The notes under the pieces are model-generated. The model had not been told where the DNA came from. It ran no database searches and saw only the letters and a list, made by a program, of their open reading frames with translations. The position numbers and the translations under genes are program-made. Below are positions 23,744 to 36,408 of a stretch of DNA of 64,000 bases, piece after piece. The stretch comes from Panax quinquefolius. Taxonomy: Eukaryota; Streptophyta; Magnoliopsida; Apiales; Araliaceae. Each line of letters starts with the position of its first letter. The stretch's first letter is position 1. The stretch lies in NCBI GenBank assembly GCA_020205615.1, contig JAINUW010000716.1, positions 1 to 64,000 of the forward strand. Reading direction: 5' to 3'.

Positions 23744-23795
23744 TTGACTCTACTTATCTTGGTCTTAAAGGTGACTTGTAGGGAAAGATTCTGAC

Positions 23796-24653
23796 ATGGC
23801 ACAACTTGGAAGCACTCACCATGAAGGACAATCAACAAACCGACCTCCACTACTCTTTGGAACTGAGAACTATAACTTCTGGAAATTTCGGATGAGGATA
23901 TATCTAAAGCGAGACCCATGGGAATGGTGGGTGGTAGAGAATGGACCGGTAATCCCAAGGAAAGATGATGGTACTCCAAAAACTCTACTTGAGATGGACT
24001 CAACCGAAACTTACATGGTGTCATACGATTCAAAGGCAATGAAAACTCTCCTTAGTGGCATAGTGCAATCTGAAATAGATAAAGTTTCGTCATGTAACAC
24101 ATCAAAGGAGATTTGGGACACCTTAGTTGTAAGTCATGGAGGAACGTCGAAAGTAAGAGAAGTCAAGCTAAGTATGCTCATGCATGACTACGAATTGTTC
24201 AAACTGGAAAAAGAGGAAACGATCAAAATGGCTCAAGCTCGATTTCTGGTACTGATAAATTCCCTAAAGCTGCTCGACAAGACAATTCCACAAAGAGAAA
24301 TCAATCGTAAGCTACTTCGGGCTATGCCCAAAAGGTTTGCATCTAAAATTACCTCTCTTCAAGACTCCATCAATATCTCTTCTATGGATACATTAACTCT
24401 CTTTGGTGAGCTAGAAGAATATGAACATCAATTGAAAATATATGATGACGAGGAAGAAGTTCCTCGAAAGAAAGTATTAGCTCTAAATGCAGGAATTGAA
24501 GAAGAACTCGAAAATAACTCGGATGATGAGATAGCCATGATATCAAGGAGACTTAAGGGGCTACTTCAAAGGAAGAATCAAAGGAAAAATGCTTTCAACA
24601 CAAACATATACAAAACCAAGCCAACTGAGGAAACATGTTTCGAGTGTGGATGA
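23796..24653 (+). pseudogene. Sirevirus gag
   Basis: The 285-codon frame starts MAQLGSTHHEGQS. It contains FGTENYNFWKFRMRIYLK and the copia gag core (TSKEIWDTLVVSHGGTSKV, LSMLMHDYELFKLEKEETI, LRAMPKRFASKITSLQD). It stops at 24651-24653 inside the zinc knuckle, at the position between CFECG and PGHFKKDC, where a Gly or Arg codon has become TGA. Gag would otherwise continue as a gag-pol polyprotein. The capsid part has no internal stop, so decay is modest. Confidence 0.9.
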
Positions 24654-25499
24654 CCAGGTCATTTCAAAAAGGATTGCTTCCAACTCAAAAACAAAGGAAA
24701 GCAAGGTAACAAGGAGATCAAAAAGCACAAAGCGTTTCTAACATGGAGTGATGATGAAGAATCCGAAGTGTAAATAGATACAAACGATGAACTAGCTCAA
24801 ATATGCTTCATGGGAATTGAAGGTGAATCTAGTGAGGTTACTCTTTCTGATAGTATTGTTTTGAAACAAGAAAATGAAAAATTAAAAGAAAAAAACATGT
24901 ACTTACAAGATAGTAAACACTCTAATGAGCGAAGTAGAGACACTCATAGATGAAAAGAAAGATTTTGAAAAATCTACACACACGAACGAGGAAAAGATTT
25001 TATCAGTAAAGAATGACTATTTAGAAAATTTCAGTAAAGTTTTGTTCAACAAGGTTAAACATCTAAATAACGAAGTTGAAAAATTAAAAAAGGAGATGTG
25101 TGCATTGATGCATTTGGCGATGAATCTAGTAATAAAACTTCTCCAACTAATGACCTACAAAAGGAAATAGAGTCTTTAAAAATAACTCTAGCTAAATTTG
25201 TTCACGGGGAAGAGAACTTAAATGTTATGCTGGGAAAACAAAGACCCAGTTACGATAAACAAGGCATAGGTTATAATCCAACTCATAGGAAAGAAGTTGA
25301 AATGCTAAAATCTAAATCATCACTCAAATTGAATTATTGCACGCCTTTTACGTCTTGCAAAATTTGTGGCATTAAAGGACACCTAGAAATAAACTGTTTA
25401 AGAAAGAAAAATTTAAGGAAAACAAGATGGATTAAGAAAGGTGATTTGATGTCAACTAACATAAGTGGACATAAAATGATATGGGTGCCAAAAATATAA
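24654..25499 (+). pseudogene. Sirevirus gag tail and linker (coiled coil, second Cys/His motif)
   Basis: Downstream of the knuckle the translation keeps copia character with stops and a frame change. It has the acidic FLTWSDDEESEV, then Glu/Lys-rich coiled-coil-like stretches (24925-25170), then 25098-25499 with CKICGIKGHLEINC near residue 89, a second zinc-knuckle-like motif. Long gag tails with coiled coils are a feature of the Sirevirus lineage. No start codon here is likely to be used. Confidence 0.7.
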
Positions 25500-25539
25500 A
25501 TTGTAATTCTCTCATACAGGTTTACCTCAAAACCAAAGT

Positions 25540-26866
25540 ATCTTCTCAAAAGTTGATCCTTGATAGCGGATGTTAATGTCACATGACAGGAGATAAATCT
25601 AAGTTTGTGGAACTAAATGTCCAAAAGAAACATGGAACTGTTACATTCGGTGATAATCGGTCATGCGAAATAATCGGGAAAGGAAAAATCGGTAATGGTA
25701 AGGTTAACATTAATAATGTCCATCTTGTTAACGGTTTAGAATTCAATCTTATCAGTGTAAGTCAACTAATGGATAATGGACATCAAGTAAAATTTGAAAA
25801 AGATAGATGTACAATTTCACATGGTACTAACAATGTTGCTCTAGTTGCCCAAAGGGAAGGGAATATATATATTCTTGATTTTGAGAAACAGGAAGAAGAA
25901 TTATGTCTTGCAACCATTCAAGATGAAGCAAATCTATGGCATAAAAGGATGGGGCACGTTCATATGGACCTAATCAAGAAATTGTCGTCAAAGAACTTGG
26001 TAAGAGGACTACCCAAAATGAATTTCGAAAAGAAAGGAATATGCGAACCTTGTCAACTTGGAAAACAAGTAAGAACGTCATTCACAGCCAAAAACATGGT
26101 ATCAACTTCTTCTCCTTTACAATTGCTTTACCTTGATTTAATTGGACCTGAAAGGCATGTTAGTCTAAACGAAAAATTCTATGCTTTTGTAATAGTCGAC
26201 GATTTCTCTAGATATACATGGGTACTATTCCTTAGAACAAAAGATGAGGCATTTAAGGAGTTTGAAAAACTGATTAAAAATTTGGAGATCAAATATAGTC
26301 TTAATCTTATTAGAATCAGAAGTGATCACGGTACCGAATTTCAAAAAGACTTTATTACATTCTGTAATCAAAAAGGAATATCCCATGAATTTTTAGCACC
26401 TAGAACTCCACAACAAAATGGAGTGGTAGAAAGGAAGAATCGAACACTGCAAGAAACAGCTAGAACTCTAATTCAAGAAAGCAAACTTTATAAGAAATTT
26501 TGGGCCGAAGCTGTGAACACAACGTGTTATGTGCTAAATAGAGTATTGATTCGTTCAATTATTCTAAAAACACCATATGAATTGTTAAACAATCGGCTTC
26601 CTAACATAAGCTATTTCAAAGTGTTTGGATCTAACTGCTTTATTCTTAACACTAATGGAAATTTAGGTAAGTTTGATGCTAGATCATATGCAGGAATATT
26701 CATTGGCTACTCACAAAATAGTAGAACATATCGGATTTATAATGTGCAAAAGATGTGTATCGAAGAGTCCATACATATTAAATTTAACGAATCTAACCAT
26801 GATATGCCAAAAGAAAAAGAAGAAGATGCAGGAGAATTAGAAACTGCTGCCAATCCAGCCTACTAG
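25540..26866 (+). pseudogene. Sirevirus protease end and integrase
   Basis: LILDSGC at about 25557 is the copia aspartic protease active site, immediately followed by a stop (TAA at 25573) before CHMTGDKSKF. From 25583 the frame is open for 427 codons. It covers GAG pre-integrase (HKRMGHVHMDLIKKL with His-His, CEPCQLGKQ with Cys-Cys) and the integrase core with all three acidic residues visible (LDLIGP, RSDHGTEF, VVERKNRT). It ends at 26866 in the linker before RT, where gypsy-C interrupts the element at 27047. Apart from the protease stop the integrase looks intact. Confidence 0.92.
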
Positions 26867-27046
26867 ATAAAGCAAAACAGCAAGATCATGAAATCAATCC
26901 AGGAAGAGGAAATAGAAGAGCAGCAGGGTCTAGATTCCATCCAGCAAGCTGAATATAAAAATTAGGAGCATATCCAGCCAGCTGAAATGGATGAACAACA
27001 AGACCACATTTCTAAATCTACTGAAGAAGTCATACATGATATTCTA
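26867..27046 (+). other. Sirevirus integrase-RT linker up to the gypsy-C insertion
   Basis: Acidic/Gln-rich linker sequence continues from the integrase with stops and ends in TTCTA, the left copy of the gypsy-C target duplication (27042-27046). Confidence 0.65.
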
Positions 27047-29635
27047 TGTAACGCCCCCAAAATTAGGTATACGTCACCCATCTTGGGTCGCCAATTACAT
27101 GGTACATAAATTCAAATACAAACTTAATTATACATCTCTCGTGTAACATACGACAATACATAAACTGAGTGTTCTAATAGGAATATTGTCATTTAGACAA
27201 TATCCATACTCAAGGAGTCCTCATTACAATTATTATCACACTATTTCACAGAATAGTGAGGACTACTAACGCTATCCTCTGGACCATTACTCCGTTCCCC
27301 GACTCGTCCCAGCTATATTCTCATTTCCTGAAGAGAACAGTGAAAGAAAGGGTGAGCTCAACTAGCCCAGTAAGAAATATTATGATTAAGATATTGTAGA
27401 ATAAATTATCATTAGCCTTCAACAATGTTAAACTGATAAAATACAATAGACAAACCGGTTTAATCTGCAATGAATATGCAATCCATTAAAAGAGTCAAGT
27501 AGAAAATAAAGTCTACTATCTTTTAGGTTTTAAAAGGTTTTCATCAATTTTTATCACTAAGACTCAGTTTAATGAATAAACCACAATATCTAATCATCCC
27601 TGTACCACGGTCAAGGATTTTCATCAAATTATCAATGGTCATGACTATACCGAATCACCCCTGGTCATAATCATACCAAAAACCATCCATAAGTGCATTA
27701 CAGGCCACTGAGGACTTTTAACACATCATTTATAACAAGCCATGATTATACCGAATGATCCCTGGTCATAATCATACTAAGTTCATCTATGCACGTAAGC
27801 CAAAGATAACATAATATAACATGAGGATGATGACAATGATATAATAATTCAATAAAACAAGTTCACGAATTAATTTATTCAGAACTAATAACGTCCAAAT
27901 CATCAACATGACATCGCTTTGAAGAGTAAAATTCAAGAATGATCGGAAGAATATTTCCATGAAAAGATATCTTTGGATGAAACGCAAATATCAAAGATAT
28001 TCTACTAATTTCATGGAGTATAGAAGTCAAGTTTTAACCAACTGGGTATAATAAAGAATGGAATAACAAAAGAAATCACCATGGATGCTAAAGATTGCTT
28101 AGGCAAAAGTTATTCAATGTAATAATAATAACGGAACCGGTGTCGTGAAATTCACAACCGGCTGGATGATCCAAATGAATAATAAATGTTGAATAATAAA
28201 CAATGGAACCTGTCAAGGTGTAAAACACATACAGCATGTGATATTCCAAATGTAATAATAAATGCGGAATAATAAACAATGGAACTGTGTCAAGGTGTAA
28301 AACACATGCATGGGATATTCCAACAGAATAATAAAGAATGGAAATAATGAAGAAAATCACCAAGTATAGGGGATTCAGCGTATCAAAGTTATTCCAATGT
28401 AATAAATAAGAATGGAATAATATAAGGATTTCACTAAGTATAGGGTATTCCGCATATGTGGTCATGTATAGGGTATGCCACTTTTAAAAGTTATTCCAAT
28501 GTAATAATAAAGAATGGAATAATGTAAGTTCTCTTCATGAAGACGAAAGAATAACACCCCTTACGCATACAATAAATAATATCCCTCACCGTAAAAAGAC
28601 TTTGGATATCAAAGTAGTGAAGTACCGAATACTCTTCTTCTTTCTCTCTATAGATTTTTCTCTATAGCTTCTCTCTATAATTTCTCTCTCTAGAGTTTTT
28701 AAATTGAATTCGTAAGAAAATAATGAAGGAATGAGCTTCATTTATAGGAAAATAGAATGCATAGTAATTAATCCATGAACGGTCCAGATTGATTTACTTT
28801 AATCGACGGTCCATATTTAAAGCAAAATCTTTTAAATAAAATATCATATATTCTATTTATATAAAAACATTTTACTATGCAAAACACTATGCAACACTAT
28901 GCAAAAACACTATGCAAAACACTATGCAACACTATACATAATAAAATATAATATATTCTATTTATAGAATAACTTTAATAAAGTATTCATTTTATATAAA
29001 AAGATGTTTCGCTTTTATTACGTTAATAATACTGAATAAAACAAAACGTCATTATCATTATAATAATTCATATTATTAATCGACAATAATGGAATCAAAC
29101 CGAGTGACTTCTCACATAAGCATCAATAATCAATACTGTGGTGCTACTATGCAACCACACGTACATCGTATTACTTTTACTACCGAGTAGTTCAACAATA
29201 TCAATGGTAAAACTTACCGTTATTTTCATAAAATATTTTGTTCGGGTGAATAGTAACTCATGAATAGTAATTCGTGAATAGTAACTCGAGAATATAGTAC
29301 ACGACACAAAAAGTGTCCCAAATACTTGAGTAAACAATACTAGAGTGAATAGTAATTTTGGTGAATAGTAACTTAGTGAATAGTAACTCGTGAATAGTAA
29401 CTCCTACACAAAAAGTGTCCCAAATACTAGAGTGAACAATACTAGAGTGAATAGTAATTTTGGTGAATAGTAACTCCGTGAATAGTAACTCGTGAATAGT
29501 AAAGGTATTTTATGACAACTTGTCTACTTTGAAAAATTTTCAAATATGACCTTAACTTTAAACTTTTATCAATTTAACTATTCACCAAAATAGAAAAATT
29601 GAACACTTTTATTTCATAAAATTTGGGGTCTCACA
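27047..29635 (-). repeat. 3' LTR of gypsy-C
   Basis: Plus-strand termini are TGTAACGCCCCC and GGGGTCTCACA. Internal features: an ATGATTAT/ATAATCAT stem-loop (27742-27775), an ACTATGCAA-repeat block (about 28876-28938), and a CT-rich block (28640-28695) lying downstream of a minus-strand TATAAA. A run of TGAATAGTAA units occupies 29245-29505. No gene. Confidence 0.92.
28741..28747 (-). promoter_or_regulatory. TATA box of the gypsy-C LTR
   Basis: The minus strand reads CCTATAAATGAAG here, followed by an AG-rich leader (AGAGAGAAATTATAGAGAG type). The second LTR has the same site at 34628-34633. Confidence 0.5.
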
Positions 29636-29651
29636 ATCTCCCTCCTTATGG
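29636..29651 (-). other. Polypurine tract of gypsy-C
   Basis: The minus strand reads AAGGAGGGAGAT directly before the LTR start TGTGAGACCCC. This is the plus-strand priming site for a minus-oriented element. Confidence 0.7.
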
Positions 29652-31990
29652 AATTTAGCCCTCGAAATTAGGGTAACGATACTGGTATAATAAAGAGGTG
29701 AAGATACCTTGAATACCTTTATCGTTGAAAACATTAAATTCATCTTTGCAATCCTGCCAAAGATATTCATTAACAATTCATCTTTGCACTACAGGCCAAA
29801 GATATACAACTGTAAAACCAATAATGTTGAGACTCAGCTTAATATTATCACGACCACGAATTATCCATGCACTACTGGCCAAGGATATTCATGTTTTCAA
29901 TTACGATCATGATTATACCGAATAATCCTTGGTCATAATCATACCAAGTCTATCAATGCACTACTACTAAAGATGACTTTTACCACATTCATGAATTAAT
30001 ATTTCATTCTTTGAGACTCATTTCAATAATTAATCCATATCATCGAATCATCCCCGCACTACGTGCCAAGGATATTCATTAGTATCACGACCACGAATTA
30101 TCCATGCACTACTACCAAAGATAATCGTGTATTCATTAGTATCACGTCCACAAATTATCCATGCACTACTACCAAAGATAATCGTGTATTCATTAGTATC
30201 ACGACCACAAATTATCCATGCACTACTACCAAAGATAATCGTGTATTCATTAGTATAACGACCACAAATTATCCATGCACTACGGCCAAAGATAATCGTG
30301 TATTCATTAGTATCACGACCACAAATTATCCATGCACTACGTGCCAAAGATAATCGTGTTTTTAATTACGGTTATGATTATACCGAACAATCCCTGGTCA
30401 TAATCATACATACAAAGTCCATCTATGCACTACTGAGCCACGAGATGACTTTCAACATAAATATAAACATGAGGATAATGATATAAAGAATTAATCAAAT
30501 GAGATAAAGGATAAATATTAAACATTTATAATATAATTTATCCAGATTCAAGAATATCCCCATGTTATCAATCACTTAATAATCTCATAATCTAATATCA
30601 TTAATATTATAACAATATTTTAATCACTTCTTAAATTTATAAACAATTTATCTCAATTGTTTACGCTTTTACCATATAATGCATTTAATCATTCAAAATG
30701 TCATACTCATAAGATATCATCACCAATTATCAAATCCTCATCAAAAAAATATGCATATACTCTATATAGGATTCTCAGCCATAAAATCCTATTTTCAACT
30801 TTGTTACTTCACATAACATATTTAACTCATATGTTCGTAATTAAACTATTTTCATGAAAAATACCAAATTAGTCCCAAAAATATTTCTTTTTAAGGATTT
30901 ATCATAATATAGTCCCATAATGAAAATATATTTTTTCTCGGAATTTTTAAAATTCATTTACTATTTTTCAAAAATCAATTTCTAATTAATTCCTTAAGAA
31001 ATTAGCTACCTCAAGTTTAACTCCAAAAATTCCCAAATCTTGGCAGGACCTTACATATGTTAACATGAGCTTCCAGTTTAAATTTCATGGTCATCGGAGT
31101 TATAGAACTCCGATTATAGCATTTTTTATCGGAAAAACCTAAATATTGAAATAGTCATAACTTGCTCATTTTAAGTCAGAATGAGCTCATTTTTGGACAG
31201 GAGGTACTTTATACCATATACCTTCATGTCCCAAAAGGACAGAATTTTTCTCATAATTTAAGTGGCCGAAAACAGCCCTCTAAAATCATGGCGTGAAATT
31301 TTTTCTGCTTTTTTGCAGCTTTGCACTCCTTTGTTAAAATCAGTCCACACGAAAATCTACAACACCTTTTTCATTGATTCCACTTGGATTAGTTAGGTAA
31401 CTCATAGATCTAACTCTAGGACTTAACCACACTCAAAAATTCAAAATATAATAGGAGATATGGTCAATTGAATTTAATGTTACGTTTTTCACCAAAATCT
31501 GATTTTCAACTCTTTGTGATTTCTAAGAAACTTTCATGTTTTCACATAATAACCAACATAACTCATCATAACACTTACTAATACTTCATATACCCATGAT
31601 TTTCATTAGTCCAATGCTTTTATTATGACTTTCATCATAATCCTCATAAACAGATCCTTTTAGTTGAAGAAATATTTGAGGGTTTAAGAATTGGGTTTTT
31701 GTACCGGGGTCAATACAAAATTCGATTTTACGCTCTAAGTAGGCTAAGAAGTCTTTAAGAATATGCCAGGAAATTTATTAATAATAGAAATATCAATCAA
31801 AACGTTGACTCTCGTCCAAGACTTGGATAGTACGTCACATTAATACCAACTGTGACTTCTATCCCTTAACCTGGATAGCACCTCACAATGATACCTATAA
31901 ACTTGCCATCTTCATTCACGATGTCGCCTACAGAAAGTCTGGCTTCGGTGCACTCCACACAAGGAAGTCAACAACGAAAGGTTCAGGGCT
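29652..31990. repeat. gypsy-C interior: LTR-like filler with 57-bp tandem array
   Basis: Pol is missing here. Instead the sequence shares modules with the gypsy-C LTR, such as the stem-loop ATGATTAT..ATAATCAT at 29909-29942 and 30374-30407. It therefore probably derives from a related, older LTR. A 57-bp unit is repeated five times at 30074-30358. Around 31060-31300 it resembles the mid-LTR blocks of other families. The open frames seen on both strands of the array come from the 57-bp period and are unlikely to be genes. Confidence 0.55.
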
Positions 31991-31999
31991 CTTTACTTA

Positions 32000-32730
32000 T
32001 GGCTTGATATGACAATAATTGACTTTAGTAGTTTGGTTACTTGAATTCGCACAACAGGTTGGTTATGAATATAAAAGCTAACAACCTTACGAAAAACATG
32101 ATGAGTAGTTAACCAATTGATTCCTAAAATCACATCAAAGGCAAGTATTTTCAAAAAGATAAGATCGATTGTGTAACGTGAAAGTATTTATTTGAATCAA
32201 ACAAGATTTAAAAATAGTAAGCGGTAACGAAGGCTCCTACTAACGAAGTTTCAACCAATAAGTCAAAGTCTAACTTCTAGAGTCAAATTTAAACGTTGAA
32301 CGCAAGCAAGAGAGATAAAATAATGGGTAGAACGGTATCTTATAAGGTATAGACTTGCAATTTATAATTAACTAACCCGTGCTAACTTCGTTCGGTTTAT
32401 TCGCTTTTGAGAAGTCATGAAAATGCACTTCCTAAAACCAACGACTTTGTTTTGTCCATATCCACCTTTGGTGCCACCGTCCCCAACTAGACTTGACTTT
32501 GGTGCACAACAAAATTGAGCTAAATGACCTTCTCTTCTTGCAATTTCCACTTCTATTATCTTTGCCATGATTACCACCGAAGTGGTTACCATTCTTAGCA
32601 TGATAATTTCCCCAACAATGGTTATCATTGTTCTAATAGCCATTGCCACCAGTATGATTATTATCATATTGTTGGTCGTTACCTTTTGTTTGAGCTGAAT
32701 CAACACTCTCATGTGCTTCATTGCTTATCT
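32000..32730 (-). pseudogene. gypsy-C gag tail and protease remnant
   Basis: On the minus strand, 32368-32721 translates to a piece containing EGHLAQFC, a zinc-knuckle remnant. Further along, 32042-32150 encodes AFDVILGINWLTTHHVF, the second conserved block of a Ty3/gypsy aspartic protease. The DSG active site is not evident between them. This confirms the minus orientation and the gypsy identity. The rest of pol is absent. Confidence 0.7.
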
Positions 32731-32904
32731 CAAAGATTTTCGGATGTCATTCTCAAACACCGTCACAAAACAAGGGTTAATTAACATATCACATATTATC
32801 CCTATACTCGACCGACCAATTAAATACCAAATAAATTTAGGTAGGTCATACTAGCTAAGGAATTCCGCTCTCCCTCCTAGTTCTTATCTCATATCTTAGC
32901 CAGG

Positions 32905-32932
32905 ATCATATCCCTAAGCTCGATGTCTCAAC
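32905..32932 (-). other. Degenerate primer-binding region of gypsy-C
   Basis: The minus strand next to the LTR reads GGTTGAGACATCGAGCTTAG. It resembles a PBS (TGGTATCAGAGCTTAG) with a few changes, at exactly the expected place. Confidence 0.5.
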
Positions 32933-35506
32933 CGTGACGCCCCCAAAATTAGGTATACGTCACCCATCTTGGGTCGCCACTTACATGGTACATAAATTCA
33001 AATACAAACTTAATTATACATCCGTCTGGTAATATATCTGACACAATACATAAATCGAGTGTTCTAATAGGAATATTGTCATTTAAACAATATCCATACT
33101 CAAGGAGTCCTCATTACAATTATTATCACACTATTTCACGTAATAGTGAGGACTACTAATGCTATCCTCCGGACCATTACTCCGCTCTCCCGACTCGTCT
33201 CCGACTATATTCTCATTTTCAAGAGAACGGTGAAAGAAAGGGTGAGCTCAACTAGCCCAAAGAAGAAATATTATGACTAAGATATGCGAATAAATTATCA
33301 TTAGCCTTCAACAATGTTAAACTAATAAAATACAATAGACAACCAATTTAATCGCAATGAATATGCAATCCATTAAAAGAGTCAAGTAGAAAATAAAGTC
33401 TACTATCTTTTAGGTTTTAAAATGTTTTCATCAATTTTTATCACTAAGACTCAGGTTTAATGAATAAACCACAATATCTAATCATCCCCATCACCACGCC
33501 AAGGATTTTCATCAAATTATCAATGGTCATGACTATACCGAATCACCCCGGTCATAATCATACCAAAACCATCCATCCATGCAGCATTATGTGCCATCGA
33601 GGACTTTTTAACACATCATTTATAACAAGCCATGATTATACCGATCGATCCTCGGTCATAATCATACTAAGTTCATCTATGCACGTAAGCTAAAGATAAC
33701 ATAATATAACATGAGGATGATGACAATGACATAATAATCCAATAAAACAAGTTCACGTAATTAATTTATTCAGAACTAATAACGCCCAAACTGTCAACAC
33801 GATAATCGCTGCTTAGAGTAAAATTCAAGAATGATCGTAAGAATATTTCCATGAAAAGATATCTTTGGATGAAACGCAAATATCAAAGATATTCTACTAA
33901 TTTCATGGAGCATAGAAGTCAAGTTTTAACCAACTGGGTTTAATAAAGAATGGAATAACAAAAGAAATCACCATGGATGCGGTATTTCACTTAGACAGGT
34001 TATTCCAACAGAATAATAATAACGGAACCAGTCGTGAAATTCACAACAAGCGGGATGATCCAATGTAATAATAAATCTTTGAATAATAAACAATGGAACC
34101 GTGGTAAATTGTAAAAAACACATGCACAAGATATTCCAAGAGAATAATAAATGCGGAATAATAAACAATGGAACTGTGTCAGGTGTAAAAACACATGATG
34201 GATATTCCAAGCGTAATAATAAAGAATGGAATAATGAGAAGAAAATCACCAAGTATAGGGGATTCACAGTATAAAAGTTATTCAATGTAATAAATAAGAA
34301 TGGAATAATATAAAGATTTCACCAGTATATAGGTATTCAGCATATAAAGTCATGTATAAGGTATGCCACTTTTACAAGTTATTCCAATGTAATAATAAAG
34401 AATAGAATAATGTAAGTTCTCTTCATGAAGATGAAAGAATAACACCCTTACGGGTACAACAAATAATATCCCTTCATCGTAAAAAGACTTTGGATATCAA
34501 AGTAGTGAAGTACCGTAATACTCTTCTTCTTTCTCTCTATAGATTTTTCTCTATAGCTTCTCTCTATAATTTCTCTCTAGAGTTTCAAAGTGAATTCAGT
34601 AAGAAAATAATGAAGGAATGAGCTTTATTTATAGGAAAATAGAATGCATAGTAATTAATCCATGAACGGTCCAGATTGATTTACTTTTAATCGACGGTCC
34701 ATATTTAAAGCAAAATCTTTTAAATAAAATATCATATATTCTATTTATATAAAAACATTTTACTATGCAAACACTATGCAACACTATGCAAAAACACTAT
34801 GCAAAACACTATGCAACACTATGCATAATAAAATATAATATATTCTATTTATAGAATAACTTTAATAAAGTATTTCATTTTATATAAAAGATATTTCGCG
34901 TTTTATTACGTTAATAATACGAATAAAACAAAACGTCATTATCGCTATAATAATTCATATTATTAATCAACAATAATGGAATCAAACCGAGTGACTTCTC
35001 ACATAAGCATCAATAATCAATACCGTATTGCTACTACGCAACCACACGACATCGTACTTTTACTACCGAGTAGTTCAACAAGATCAACAGTAAAACTTCC
35101 ACCGTTATTTTCATAAAATATTTTGTTAGGGTGAATAGTAATCATGAATAGTAATTCGTGAATAGTAACTCGTGAATAGTACTACGACACAAAAAGTGTC
35201 CCAAATACTCGAAAGTGAACAATACTAGAGTGAATAGTAATTTTGATGAATAGTAACCCGTGAATAGTAACTCGTGAATAGTAACTCTGACACAAAAAGT
35301 GTCCCAAATACTAGAGTGAATAGTAATTTCGGTGAATAGTAACCCGTGAATAGTAACTCGTGAATAGTAACCGGGTATTTTATGACAACTTGTCTACTTT
35401 GAAAAATTTTCAAATATGACCCTTAACTTTAAACTTTTATCAATTTAACTATTCACCAAAATAGAAAAATTGAACACTTTTATTTCATAAAATTTGGGGT
35501 CTCACA
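32933..35506 (-). repeat. 5' LTR of gypsy-C
   Basis: Same modules and order as 27047-29635: the stem-loop at 33633-33666, the ACTATGCAA block at about 34758-34826, and TGAATAGTAA units at about 35132-35372. The terminal TG reads CG. Differences from its partner are frequent, clustered and often small indels. In the first about 290 bases I count around 27, far more than between the LTRs of the enclosing Sirevirus. Confidence 0.9.
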
Positions 35507-35511
35507 TTCTA

Positions 35512-36408
35512 CATCCAAAGTCAGCAAGATATATCAAAAACCATCCACCTAAGAACATCATTGGAAACATAAACGACAAAGTTATGACAAGAAGAAAAGC
35601 ACAAAATATGTGTGTTTTCTCAACATTTCTGTCCCAAATCGAACCAAAGAACGCCAAAGAAGCCATACTAGATGAAAGCTGGCTTCTAGCTATGTAAGAA
35701 GAGCTACAGCAATTTGAAAGATGTCAGGTATGGGAATTGATGCCTGCTCCAAAAGGTGTGACCATTATCGGAACTAAATGGGTCTTCAAAAACAAGCTTG
35801 ACGAATACGGAACAATTACAAGAAACAAAGCAAGATTAGTTGCTCAAGGATACAACCAACAAGAAGGAATAGACTATGAAGAAACATTTGCTCCAGTAGC
35901 TTACTTGGAGTCTATTCGTCTTCTACTAGCATTTGTTTGTTTCAAAAAGTTCAAGCTACACCAAATGGACGTCAAAAGTGCCTTCCTCAACGGATACATA
36001 AATGAAGAAGTATATGTAAAATAGCCACCTGGATTTGAGCATGACAAGTTCCCGCATTACGTATACAAACTCTAGAAGGCACTCTATGGACTCAAACAAG
36101 CCCCAAGGGCTAAGTACGAAAGATTAAGTAAGTATCTCTTATCAAATGGGTTTATACGAGGTAAAATCGACTCCACTATGTTTATTAAACGTCAAAACAA
36201 GGATATTATTATTGTACAAATATATGTAGACGATATAATATTTGGTGCTACTAATAATTTCCTTTGTGAGTGGTTTTCCAAATGTATGCACAAGGAGTTT
36301 GACATGAGTTTGATGGGAGAGCTTAACTACTTTCTGGGCCTTCAAATTAAGCAAAATCACGAAGGAATATTCATTCATCAAACCAAGTATACAAAAGAGT
36401 TACTATAG
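35512..36408 (+). pseudogene. Sirevirus reverse transcriptase
   Basis: The pol frame resumes immediately after the gypsy-C target duplication. Blocks seen: [78 protein letters not shown] (catalytic YVDD intact), and the GELNYFLGLQIKQ thumb. Stops occur at 36022, 36073 and 36406, and a conserved Trp in the QAPRAWY motif is Lys. RT function is therefore lost, though the catalytic box survives. Confidence 0.92.

Larger units (their letters stand above)
27047..35506 (-). mobile_element. gypsy-C, nested in the Sirevirus, TSD TTCTA
   Basis: Two LTRs of about 2.6 kb (27047-29635 and 32933-35506) flank a 3.3-kb interior. TTCTA directly precedes and follows the element (27042-27046, 35507-35511), and the Sirevirus pol continues on both sides. 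A polypurine tract beside the first LTR and gag/protease remnants beside the second, both on the minus strand, set the orientation. No RT, RNase H or integrase is found, so the element is internally rearranged and non-autonomous. Confidence 0.92.

Noticed and set aside
30048..30353. Overlapping sense and antisense repeat-protein frames
   Set aside because: Produced by a stop-free 57-bp tandem repeat inside transposon DNA.
30074..30358. CRISPR-like array
   Set aside because: The repeats are contiguous 57-mers with no unique spacers, in a plant retrotransposon.
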